Shown here: positions 47,515 through 59,600 of the stretch, in pieces
Numbering within the stretch: the first letter of the stretch is position 1
Layout: each line of letters begins with the position of its first letter
Assembly (NCBI GenBank): GCA_045837725.1
Contig: JBEWZL010000202.1
Location: 248,001-312,000 of the forward strand
DNA length: 64,000 nt
Reading direction: 5' to 3'
Source of the DNA: Vermamoeba vermiformis
Taxonomy: Eukaryota > Tubulinea > Echinamoebida
Notes under the pieces: generated by a model
What the model was told of the DNA's origin: nothing
Database searches by the model: none
Seen by the model: the letters and a program-made list of their open reading frames with translations, nothing else
Made by a program: the position numbers and the translations under genes

Positions 47515-47936
47515 AGCGTCGGTGGAGCTGCACGTGCAGAGAGATCTATCTTCTTCCTCACGTCTGCTGAAACAAACATTGATTGTTAATAACGATATTG
47601 TTACTAAAGATAAAAAGCTCTCCAATTACTTTTAAGAACCGAGTAAGTGCTTACCATTTACAAGCCTGAGAGCTATGAATATTAAAAACACCATCAACAA
47701 GTCCTCCTCGGCCTCGAAGGAAGTGTGGTATGTCAGGAGAAGTCGATGGTTGATCGGGTTAAGTGTTTTATTTATTGATCGAGTATGATGCAGCTAAATA
47801 AACGAGAGCTCGCTTATTGCTGGCACCCTCCTTCGAGTTGCTTAACAAAATTTTAGTTAAATAAGGTTTTCGTAATGTTACATCGTTATTGGATCGGCCA
47901 AAATTACTGACAGAAAATATCGCAAGACCAAGCGCT
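47515..47936. other. Intergenic between convergent genes, 422 bases
   Basis: 3' sides of the subtilisin and myosin genes. No ORF is supported. Confidence 0.45.
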
Positions 47937-50900
47937 CTACCATTGTTGTGGAGGAGGTGCGCCACGTCCAGGCATCATCATCTTCTTAGGACCGCCAGGA
48001 CCGCCCATCATTTTCTTGGGACCACCGGGACCAGGGCCTCCCATCATCTTCTTTGGGCCACCAGGACCAGGGCCTCCCATCTTCTTAGGACCGCCGGGAC
48101 CAGGACCGCCCATCATCTTCTTGGGGCCGCCAGGGGTAGGACCGCCAGGCATGGGTCGCTTGGCTGGGCCACCTTGAGACACCGGGCCGTTGTTGGCAGG
48201 CGCGGGTCTGTTAGCGCGATCGCTGCCGTAGGTGTCGGCGTAGTTGGTCTGAGACACGACTGGCTTCTCGGGCTCGCGAAGGTTGGGATAGGCATCGCGA
48301 CCAAGACCAGGGCCGACGAGGATCTTCTTGCTCTTGTAGATACCTCCTTCGGGTGCCTTGGGGCTGGGAGTCCAGATGTACTTGACCTTCTTGCCCTTGA
48401 GACCAGTCACCATCATTCTATTAACGTTTGATTAGCTATCAGTCCAAAAACCAAGTGGATCAAGATCTACTTACTGATCGGAGAACTGAACGTTCAAGTT
48501 GGCGTTGAACTTCAACAAGACAGACAAGACTTCAGTCTTCTTGCGGACCTCGAAGAGCTCGTCAGTTTCAGTGGGGCTAGGAGGCACAGTGATCATCATC
48601 CAGTTGTCAGACAAAGTCGACAATGTGACGGACTGGACTTGAGTGGGCTCAATACGACGAACAGCGTTCCAAATGAAGGGCTTGGTCTTCTTAGTGTTCT
48701 TGTCCTTGTTAGCTTGCGCTTCAATAAACCAGATGTACTGTTGCGAAATGACAAGCACTCGTCGAACTTTCTTGGCCTTGTCGAGACCGTAGCACGTGTC
48801 AGCAAAGTGGACCTTGACGTCTTTGCCGACAATAGACTTGAGACCAAAGTTCTCGCGGTAGTTGATGTAGTCAGTGTTGAACGGTCTATCGAGCGACAAT
48901 CGTCTTCTGTCCTTGCGACCGCGCAACTTGTCGTTGACGTTCTTCTTGAGCGTGTAGAAGTAGTAGTCCATCGCGTACTTCAAGAAGAAGCGTTGGATTC
49001 TGTTAGCGTACGTGTACGTCTTGCGCTCACGAAGCTCTTCCAAGCTGAAGACGGTCTCAGGGGCACGCACGAAGATCTTGGTGTTGCCGGGCGAGTAAGG
49101 CTTAGTGCTCGCGTCCAACTGAAGTGACTCGAGAATGGCCAGCGCACCTTCCTTGTAACGGCCAGACCAAGCATCTGGGGGCCAAGTCTTGTCGCAGCAA
49201 ATAGCGTAGCGGAAGAAGAACTTGTCGTAGAACTGACGGAAGGCGTAACCAGCACGACGAACCTTGACGTTCTCCAACAGACCCAAGTACTTGACTTGAT
49301 GCTCCACACGCGTGGTGTCGAAGTCGTTGGCGGCCTTGCGATCGTTAGGCTTGATGCAACGAATGTAGTGCGGGTGGCAGCGAGACAAAGCGTCGACAAG
49401 TTCACCGATCGACTGCTTGATCTTGAAGCCGGCAGTGGTGGGCTTGCGCTTGTCGTCAGCGGTCTTGGACTCGGGGAACAAAATAGGGATCAACCAGCTG
49501 TTGGTGGATTGCGACAAGTTGATCAAGTCGTTGTAGAGCGTGTCCTTGTTCTTGTCAGTCATGCCGTCAGTGTTGTACTCGACATCACCGGCATAGTGCT
49601 TGATGATGAAGCAGCCAGAGCGTTGAGCCATGCCAAAGTGAGCGTGTTGCGAGTGGTACTCTTGCAACTTGCCCAAAAACTTCTCGTCCGTGCCCTTAGG
49701 GAAGTTGCACGTGTCGTCCAAAAGCGTCAACACACCAATAGGATCTTTCTTGGACTCGATCAAGTCGCAGCAAATCTTGTTGTTGAAGAACTTGATGGGC
49801 TCCCATTGAATGTTCTCGCGCTTGTACTCTTCTTGCTCTTCTTTCAACGTCAAGTTGATGAAAATTTGTTGCAATTTTTCATTGACGTAGTTAATGCACA
49901 GCTGTTCGAAACCGTTTTTCTATATTAAGAAAGTCATATTAGTACTCGTAACTAATGTTTTGTATCGTGCTTGAGACTCACCTCGAAGATCTCGAATCCG
50001 TAAATGTCGAGAATACCAATCATGATGTAGCTAGGGTCGTCAATGAAGCCCAAGACTTGATTGACACGTTGCACAATGTAGTCGAACAAACGGGAGTAAA
50101 TAGCCTTCGCAAGGGCGTCACGGGAGTAAGTAGCGCCAGCAGCGTCTTGAGGCACTGAATAGACAGATCCACGGCCAGCAGTACCAGTCGAAATAGTTCT
50201 GCAAATGCATTAATATCGAGTAGCCGGCGGGTACATCTCATTCATGAAAAAACGAAATCGATATGTGAGGTAGATTACCTGGTGCAAATGGCGGTAGTGA
50301 CCGATTGCGCATCCGTTTGGAACAAGTACGCGAACATGTCCACGACGCCAGGGTCCGCGATTTGAGCCTCGTCTTTCGCGTTTTGAGTGAAAGTGACGTT
50401 GCCGAGCCACAGAATGCAAGACAACAAACGGAAAATTTCGTACTTTTCTTCCGCTGAGAAGCCCATAGTATCCATGGCTTGCTGTTAATTATAATAATAT
50501 CCATTAGTATACTGCACTCATGGCATATTTAATCGATAGTGAGCTCGTTAATCGAGAAAAAAAGTTCGCGGCATCTAGATTTGTTTTTCCGTACCTCAAC
50601 TTCTCTGAATTCTTCGGTGTCGTTCATGCCATCGACAGTGTAGCAAGCACCTTGGTTGAGGTAGTTATAGTAGCTAGCGTCTTGGAGTCTGAAATCGTCT
50701 GTTGAAAAGATCCAGTTAACCTCGGGTTCAGATGCGATCAGAAAACGACTTTAAATCGACTTACTCTTGTATTGGCTGTTAGAACTAGCAAGCAATTGGT
50801 AGAAGATGTGGAAACAGCGTTCGTTAGGGGTCTGGTAAACGACTCTAGACTTCTCCAACAAATCTGAAGTAGATGCGGTCAAGGATCAACAAAAAAACAA

Positions 50901-52458
50901 ATAGAAAGCTCGATTAGTTATCATTTGAAGTATAAGGATACAGTTGCTAATACGGCCACCACGAGGATCACCTCCTCTATCAAATTGAATCTCCATATAT
51001 TTCCCCTAAAAAATTTTGTTAGCCGGTCCACATCCAAACAAAATTATTCTTGAGCCTATTATAGACTACTAATATACTTACGAAACGTGATGAGTTGTTG
51101 TTACGAATGGTCTTAGCGTTACCAAAGGCTTCCAACAACGGATTGGAGCTCAAAATAATGTCCTTTACACGAGCCACATCCGCTGACTTGCCAGAGTGAG
51201 CAGCGATATACTAAAGCAAATATAGTACATTAGTATATGTTAAAGGTGTCTAGTACTATCCAATCAATCCCTTCTGAAAGCTAAATTCGATATTGAAAGT
51301 GACTTTGAATGAAAAATTTCAACGTTTAGACGGGGATTGAAATTGCTTGATGAAAGCTTAAATTAAATATGAAATGGCTTTATGAGCTTAAAATAGCTTT
51401 AAATTATTGAAATAATTGCAAATTAAATGTTTTCAAATGGGTGAGTTGAATTTTGCCGAAGATTTTTTAGCCGTTATTAAAGAATTTTTTAAATTGCACC
51501 AGATCGCGCTAGAATTCGTGCTCCATTGTCTGTATAATACTTACTTGCATAATAAATTTAGATGCTTCGGTTTTTCCTGCACCAGATTCACCACTGGATT
51601 TGCCCGTTAGTCAAAGATCTCAAAAGATACGATAGATTGACTTACCTAATAATAACGCACTGATTTTCTTCATCAGCTAACATAGTACGGTACATATCAT
51701 CGGCTAAAATAGCGCTAATTAGTGATTCATTCGGATGCAGATGCCGACATTTCATTTTTTCAAATCAAATTCAGAATTGAATAAAAGCAATATAATACGA
51801 AATAATATGAGCACTAATAATATTAAATACGTACCAAGTGCGAAGACGTGAGGCGGCATCTCGTAACGGTATTTACCACGATAATCTTGCAATGTACGCT
51901 CAATAAAGAGACCCTTAATTTGCTTGAAAGGGTTCATAGAAATCAACACATGGCCAATATATGTCTACGAAAAATGTCAATTAATTGCGCATATTAAAGA
52001 AGCAGATCCGTTATAAAATTTCGGTAAAAATATCTTCGAGAAATTAAGCTCTAGGATTATATAATCAGCTCCAAACCATTTTTATAATTATTTGGGCTTA
52101 TAATAATATTTAATACTGCAAGTACTCACGTAAATAATGTCCTTTTCGTAACGCTTCTTCAAGTTTTCGACGATGCCTTCGTTGGAGATTTTGGTTAACA
52201 TAACCATGTCGTCAATACCATGACGACTAGGAAATTCCTATAATAATAATGCTATAAGTTTATTGGAGCGCTAGAATCTTTTAGAGAGGTAGATTCGCAT
52301 CACGAAAAAAAATCGTTTGCCTACGTTATCCAAAATAATACTCGCAAAGAAAATTTGAATGTAGTGCGATAAACACACGTATAAATAATATTTTAAGGCC
52401 ATTGATTATTCAAATTGAAGATTTTCTTGCAGATTCAGATTCCATCTCCTCTTACCAT
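47937..52458 (-). CDS. Class I myosin heavy chain, 1029 aa
   Basis: Actin-based motor linking membrane to cortex. Exons: 52456-52458 (ATG only), 52130-52237, 51835-51964, 51646-51703, 51545-51593, 51082-51210, 50942-51005, 50765-50863, 50595-50698, 50279-50481, 49982-50198, 48475-49919, 47937-48417. Motor motifs: [12 protein letters not shown] (P-loop), NNNSSRF (switch I), DIYGFEIFE (switch II), HYIRCIKPN. At the TEDS site GRGSVY carries Ser with Arg two before and Tyr two after, the PAK-type heavy-chain kinase consensus, so activity is probably switched by phosphorylation. After the neck comes a basic TH1 membrane-binding domain, then a tail of repeated [11 protein letters not shown] units (TH2-like) ending PPPQQW. 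I find no SH3 domain. Confidence 0.94.
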
Positions 52459-52941
52459 TTTCGTTCACTTCCTCTTGATTTCTTTTTGATATTAATTACA
52501 ATAACCTCTTTGAGTCGAAGGTAAGATAATAACAACAAAATAACAAGTGCTCTTGTGAACGAGAATCTTTTGCAATTAAAAAAATCGTCTTTCGAATTGT
52601 CACGGCAGTCAAAAAAAATTTGACCAATCAGTTGCGAGCCTGCGCAATCTCCCACGTGCTAGACTGTACCGTACACAGTACGTTGACCCAACCGTTGATC
52701 TCAAAATGGTCAATTATTGCCTTTTCAGAACTTTGGTGCCTACATCCCTCGTCCTACATCATTTTGACACGAGAGAATCTCGACAAAAGGTACTCAATCT
52801 TGAGCTACTCTCCACGGGCTACTTATTGAGTAATATGCTGACAGTATAGGTGATACGCCGAGATTTTTTTGGACTTGTTGGCAGCGGAAGAAAAAAGCAA
52901 CAAAATAAATCTCAATCAATTAACACGCACAGAACACCACC
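52459..52941. other. Divergent intergenic region, 483 bases
   Basis: Promoters of the myosin and the ankyrin gene, and presumably the myosin 5' UTR (the coding start has only ATG before its first intron). No ORF is supported. Confidence 0.5.
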
Positions 52942-53725
52942 ATGTCCACCGACGTTCAAAACGCTATTTTTGCATCAGCCAAAGCTGGATATGATGACGA
53001 TATTAAGGAATTGTTGGCTAATCCAAAAGTAGATTGGAAAGCCAAGGATGGCCTCGGAAATACCCCTCTTCATTATGCCGCAGGTATTTACTCGTTATTT
53101 ATATGCGCACGATCGTGAATTTATCGTGCAGCGTAGTAATTTAATTAAAATAAAGCGGGTAGAATTTTAACTGAAATTGAATATAGGTGCTGGTCACGCT
53201 GGTGTCGTAAAATTGCTTTTGGACGCTAAGAAGATCGACATTAATGCTCAAAATAACTCTGGCGATACTGCTGCTCACAAGGTAAGGAAATATCTGGCAA
53301 ATCTAATTTTTTGTTCAGTTCGTTTTTTCAATTTGCTTACAGTAATATTATTATATAGGCTGCTGGTAAGGGCCATATTGCCGTTGCTAAGTTGCTCGTA
53401 GCTGCTGGAATTAATCTCACGCTTAAAAATGCTGACAACAAGTGGGCCAAAGATCTCGCTCACAATGGTGATCTCAAAACTATTTTGGAGCCTGTCGTTG
53501 AACGTAAGTACAATATAAGCAATATTCAATAATGATAGTATTTTTATCAGCTTTTTACGGGACTTACAGATCCCCAAAAAAAATTGCTGACATCCGCGTT
53601 CCATTACATTTAGCGATCGATGCTTGTTATTAATGATATTATGTATAGTCGATTTAGGATCAGAAGATGAAGAAGAGAATAAGAGCGAGGAAGACGAAGA
53701 TGAGGACGAGGAAGACGATGGATAG
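52942..53725 (+). CDS. Small ankyrin-repeat protein with acidic tail, 152 aa
   Basis: Exons 52942-53083, 53187-53281, 53359-53503 and 53649-53725. Three to four ankyrin repeats cover most of the protein (DGLGNTPLHYAAGAGHAG, NSGDTAAHKAAGKGHIAV, NADNKWAKDLAHNGD), followed by an almost purely Asp/Glu tail of about 20 residues. It resembles small adaptor proteins such as myotrophin in size and repeat content, but the acidic tail differs. It is cytosolic or nuclear and works by protein binding. Confidence 0.9.
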
Positions 53726-54314
53726 ATCTCAAAAAATCAGCTAAACAACAAATAACTCGCGACAATTATATTATTAGTAGTAATTATTAATATGAAGGTA
53801 ATTAATTGTCGATTGTCATATCTAATCAAAACTCTTGTATTATTTACATTAAAAAAAAAATCATCGAAGATACACGTGTACCCTCGACTTTAACGGGCTT
53901 AAAATATACTACATTGCTACTTGTAGGTTCACTTTAGCTCACTCATAGTAGTGCTTGCCTACTATAAGCATTTTGTACTCATTTTGTTCCAACAAAGATG
54001 TTACTAAGATAGAACCATAAGGTTGGATCCAACTCTACGATAGATTGTAAAATCGGTAAACGGCCGGATCTGATTCTCTTGATCCTTTAGTACATGGAAC
54101 AACTCTTAATTAATTAAAGTAGTTCTACACTTATTATAACGACAGCTTATGCTAATTCTGTACGTTATTTGAAAATTCATTCTGCGATTTTTTGTTAAAA
54201 TCTTCGCACGAAATTTTGGTTATTATTTCCACTGTTTACTAGTATAGACCACATATTAAATGCTAATATAGAATAAAAAGTCTATATTTTCAAGTTTAAG
54301 ACCAAGCTAAAGAG
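53726..54314. other. Intergenic, 589 bases
   Basis: AT-rich, no supported ORF. It contains the 3' UTR of the ankyrin gene and the promoter of the phosphatase gene. Confidence 0.45.
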
Positions 54315-56505
54315 ATGGAGGCCAAACAACAAAAGCAAATTGACGACGAATTGGTCGAATTATTTAATTATTATTCTTCTTATGAAGACTTGCCTGCTAG
54401 TAGACTAGGCAAAGATGATTTAGTAAGTAATAATCGAGCGAAATTGTGAACTGACGGATCTAATTTTCAAATAATTCCGGTTTATGTTAAAAAATTGAAA
54501 TTAACCGTCGGATTAATATCAATATGCTATATTAAATATTTACAGTTATATTAACCTATTCCGTTGCTTAGCTCTTCTTGATCCAAGATCGTTGCAACGC
54601 ATATTTCTCGAGAGACCATATAATTCATCTGATACCAAACAGAAATTATTGCGAGACTTATCCACCTCAATTTATATTCATGGGAAGCCTTAACTTCGAT
54701 GTAAGTCACTTGCAATGATTTTTTCATGATCCATCCAATTTTAGCAAAATCGGATCTGACTTTCCTCAAAGGACTCGAAAGAACATGACGCGGAAAAGGG
54801 TGAAAATTTATCACTACAATTAAAGCACGAGCAAAATGCACGAAAGTTAGAAAAAGGAATGGAGATCAGCAAAAATTGCCGAGTTCATCAACGATTTCCA
54901 GGTCAGATCCAAATCAATTCTTCTAAAATACACAAATATTAATTTAATCTATTAGTGCCTGTAATATTATTCGGCAAAAAGAATATTTGCCGGTCAGCAA
55001 GTCTTTCAGAAGCCGTCGAAATTTTTTATCGATCAAAAACTCAAAATCTGTAAGTCCCATTTTATTAATTTTATCAATTTTATTCTAATTTTATTAGCGA
55101 TCGAAATTCTTCGAGGACGCAGCACAGAAAAATCGACGTTAAATGGTTGAAAATTTTAAAAGTCAAACATATCGTGGATCTGATGGTCAAAGATACGTTC
55201 CAAGTGTAAGTCTAATACTACCATATTTATACATTACTATTATATTAACTAAATGCGTAGTCTCGGTATCGCTCTTTACGCATCTGAAAAAGCTAACGAA
55301 CAACACCGATCCAATTTTAAAATCAATGGATTGCCGTACCCAGGCGTCGAATCATTTGAAGACTTTATTGAACGTGTAGAGAAGCGTAAGTACTATAATT
55401 ATATACATATAGTGAACTTATATTAAGATCTAGTATTAACATGTATTATCGAAAAGTGAATGGTAAACCAATGACCACGCAATTTTGGCAAAGAATTCCC
55501 GCGCCAATTACATTGTCCATGCCTTATCAACTGCCTAAGCCTAATGATTGGAGTGCATATAGAAGTTGGAATATAGGTACGAACAGCTATACCGTGGATC
55601 TTAAGATCTGGATCCGAATCTGTTTTCGGACCGGTGGATCTAACGACATTTTTTATTCTTAGTGCAACTCACACAGAACTATATTCGATACATTATGCAC
55701 CTGCTACACGACCCCGATGAGGAAGCAGGTCTTTCATTGCACTGTATCTCAGGTATGTGTCGTACATGACGCGTCAAAACGCTTTTTCAAATCACGTGAA
55801 AATTTTACACGGCAGATCTACCTACTTTGAGTTCATTGTTACGGACTTTCGAAATGTTAATATTGAGTTTATTAGGTTGGGACCGAACGCCATTGTACAT
55901 ATCATTACTTCGTATTCTATTGTGGGCTGAAGGTCTCGTCCACCAGTCGCTGGATGTGGATCAGTTGCTTTACTTGACCGTCGCTTATGATTGGTTGTTA
56001 TTCGGGTACGCATCAAATCCAGTTATAATTACTATAGACTAACAATCTATTTAGACATAACTTGGTGAACCGATTGAACAAAGGTCGTCAGATCTTTTTT
56101 TTCTGTTTTTGGGTGTTGGACTACTTGAAGGACGACGATTACAGCTACGGATACGAATTGCAGTTGAAGAACATGAACTGGGAGGCTGGAACATACACCG
56201 GCGTCGCTCCTTATGACATGCCCAGTACACCTGCGACCGACGGTGGAAATTCAACTAATACCAATAGTAACAATACCGATGGTGCTGATCAGACACAAGA
56301 GAGTTCGAGCAGCAATCCCACGAGTCCTCGTAGTCCTAGATCCGTCATCGGTGAATTGAATTCTCCCGAACGACGAAGAGAGCGAAAGAGACGCTTAGAA
56401 GCGATCAGAGCCAAGTTCATGCGACTCTACAACGTGCATATTCATCCTAAGTTCAAGGACAGAAAAAACATTGTCAAAATATTGTTAAATATGCTTCCGC
56501 AATAA
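54315..56505 (+). CDS. MTMR14: Myotubularin-related phosphoinositide phosphatase, MTMR14 (Jumpy) type
   Basis: Removes the 3-phosphate from PI3P and PI(3,5)P2; in animals it limits autophagy. Exons 54315-54422, 54572-54700, 54772-54901, 54956-55049, 55098-55205, 55261-55385, 55434-55576, 55663-55752, 55876-56005 and 56055-56505, about 502 codons. Family landmarks: CRVHQRFPVPVILFGKKNIC, RSASLSEA, HIVDLMV, GLPYPGVESF, the active site HCISGWDRTP (C-x5-R intact, split by an intron), LWAEGLVHQSL and YLTVAYDWLLFGH. The C-tail is Ser/Asn/Thr-rich, ending with a basic helix. One junction (55385/55434) is one base short of keeping frame though the protein resumes correctly on both sides. Confidence 0.88.
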
Positions 56506-56605
56506 ACAAGCTAAAATTGCTCACGCAGTTTTTTTTAATAATAATGTCTTTATGTACTATTTAAATTAGAAACAAATAAATAAGGGGATTGTCAGGGTTT
56601 ACATC

Positions 56606-59600
56606 TTAGTTCTTCTTCGCACTGAAGCCAAACTTGATGCCACCGCTGGTCTTAGCTCCGCCAGAGACCTTAGCATCACCGCTGGTCTTGACACCAACGG
56701 ACACCAAGCTTGGCCTTCTTGGAAGAAGAGCTGGAGCTTGAAGACGAGCTAGAGGAGCTCGATGAGGACGATGATGACGAAGAGTCAGAGCGCTTGATCT
56801 TGACGTCGCCGCCGGTCTTAACTCCCAAACCGACGTTAGCAGAACCACCAGTCTTGACTTGAGCATCGCCACCGGTCTTAACTCCCAAACCGACGTTAGC
56901 AGAACCGCCAGTCTTAACGCTGCTGTCTGCCTTGACATCAGCACCAGTGTGGACCTTGGCGTCAGTGTCGGCCTTGACCTTGACATCACCACCAGTCTTG
57001 ATTCCAAAACCACCGTTAGCGTGGCCGTCTCCGTGAACCTTAGCGTCGGTATCAGCCTTGACCTTGACATCACCACCAGTCTTCATTCCAAAGCCAGCGT
57101 TGGCATTGCCGTCTCCGTGGATCTTGGCATCGCCTCCGGTCTTAACTCCCAAACCAATGTTGGCGTTGTTGTCGGCCTTGACCTTGACATCACCGCCAGT
57201 CTTCACGCCGAAGCCAAGCTTGGCCTTCTTGGAAGCAGAGGAAGAGCTAGAAGAGGAGGATGAAGAGGAGTCAGAGCGCTTGATCTTGATGTCGCCACCA
57301 GTCTTAACACCCAAACCAATCTTGGCATCGCCATCGGTCTTGACCTTGACGTCACCACCAGTCTTGATTCCAAAGCCAGCGTTAGCGTCTCCGTGGATTT
57401 TAGCGTCGGTATCAGCCTTGACCTTGATGTCACCACCTGTCTTGATTCCAAAACCAGCGTTGGCGTTGCCGTCTCCGTGGATCTTGGCGTCGCCTCCGGT
57501 CTTAACTCCCAAGCCAACATTGGCGTTGCTGTCGGCCTTGACCTTGACGTCGCCGCCAGTCTTCACGCCAAAGCCAAGCTTGGCCTTCTTGGAAGCAGAG
57601 GAAGAGCTAGAGCTTGAAGAAGAGGATGAAGAAGAGTCAGAGCGCTTGATCTTGATGTCGCCACCAGTCTTGACGCCCAAACCAATGTTAGCATCGCCGT
57701 CGGTCTTGACCTTGACGTCACCACCAGTCTTGATTCCAAAGCCAGCGTTAGCGTGGCCGTCTCCGTGGATCTTGGCATCGCCTCCAGTCTTAACTCCCAA
57801 ACCAACATTGGCGTCGGTGTTCACCTTCATTCCAACATTGGCGTCTCCGTGAAGCTTGGCATCTCCGTGGATCTTGGCGTCTCCGTGGACCTTGGCATCA
57901 GCGTGCATGCCTGTGCCGACTTTAACATCAGCATCAGTCTTGGCCTTCACGTCACCACCAGTCTTTACTCCGAGACCAACTCCAAATCCGGCCTTAGCCT
58001 TGCCAGAGTGGCTGGAGGATGAAGATGAGGACGAGGACGAGGAGGAGGATGAAGAGCGATCGTGAGTCTTGACACCAACGCTAAGTCCAGCCTTGGCTTC
58101 AGGGACCTTAACGTCAGAACCAGCCTTGACGTTAACATCGCCACCGGTCTTAACACCAAATCCAGCGTTGGCATCAGTATCGGCCTTGACCTTCACGTCA
58201 CCACCAGTCTTTACTCCGAGACCAACTCCAAAACCAGCCTTAGCCTTGCCAGAGTGGCTGGAGGATGAAGACGAGGACGAAGACGAAGAGGAGGATGAAG
58301 ACGAAGAAGAGGAAGATGAGCGATCACGACCCATGCCAGCGCCAACCTTGACATCAGCGTCGGCTTTAATGTTGGTGTTTGAACCAGCACCAATCTTGAG
58401 ATCGCCGTCGACCTTGACACCTCCGTCGGCCTTGATGTCAGCACTAGCACCAGCCTTCAATTTCTTGGAGGACTTTTTCTTCTGGTGAGGAAGTCTCCAC
58501 TTTCTCTTCTTCTTGGTCTTGAGCTCGCCATCGCCGCGAGGAGAGACATTGGCATCGACATTAACTTCACCGTCGGCCTTGATTTCAGCAGAACTGCTAG
58601 CCTTCAATTTCTTGGAGGACTTAGATTTTTGGTGAGGAAGTCTCCACTTTCTCTTCTTCTTGGTCTTGAGTTCACCGTCGCCGCGAGGAGTAGTGATTGA
58701 AGCATCGGCATCGACATTAGCTTCACCATCGGCCTTGATTTCAGCGGAGCCGCTAGCCTTCAACTTCTTTGAGGATTTCTTCTTCTGGTGAGGAAGTCTC
58801 CACTTTTTCTTCTTCTTGTCTTTAACTTCAGCGTCCACTTTAACCTTGACATCAGTGTCTGCGCGAGGAGTAGTAACAGAAGCACTGCCACCAACGTTTG
58901 CCTTCGGGGTGCCAACAGACACATCAGCACCGACGCTGAGCTTAGCCTTATCACCATTAGAGGAGGATGAAGACGAGGAAGATGAAGACGAAGAAGAGGA
59001 GGAGGAGGATGAAGAAGAGCGAGAGTGACCAACCTTGGGACCCTTGACTTTAAGATCAGCATCACCATCGACCTTGATCTTAGCATCGCCGCCCAAGCCG
59101 ACCTTGACATCAGCGTCACCCTTGATCTTGAGATCAGCGTCACCCTTAGGGGTTCGCGGAGTAGTGACCTTCATGTCGCCATCAGCCTTGACCTTTACAT
59201 CGGCGTCAGCTTTGATCTTGATGTCGCCTTCAGCCTTCGGTTTCTTGCCGCCAATCTTGGGGAACTTGAACTTCTTCTTGTCTTTGCCTTCACCAGACGA
59301 GGATGAAGAAGACGAAGACGATGATGATGAGTCATCGAGACCGCCACCAATCTTGGGACCTTTGACTTTGACATCGCCACCAGCCTTGACCTTGGCATCG
59401 CCACCAAGACCAACCTTGATATCAGCATCGCCTTTAATCTTAGCATCGCTATCGGCCTTGATCTTGAGATCAGCGTCACCCTTAGGGGTTCGTGGAGTAG
59501 TGACCTTCATGTCGCCATCAGCCTTGACTTTAACATCAGCGTCAGCTTTGATCTTGACGTCGCCTTCGGCCTTGGGTTTCTTGCCACCGATCTTGGGGAA

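Noticed and set aside
47889-48431. 180-codon plus-strand frame, Arg/Thr/His-rich
   Set aside because: Antisense of the Gly/Pro repeat tail of myosin I.
48639-49928. Plus-strand frames of 162 and 210 codons, Val/Leu-rich
   Set aside because: Antisense of the long, stop-poor myosin motor/TH1 exon; no family features, while the sense strand is unambiguous.
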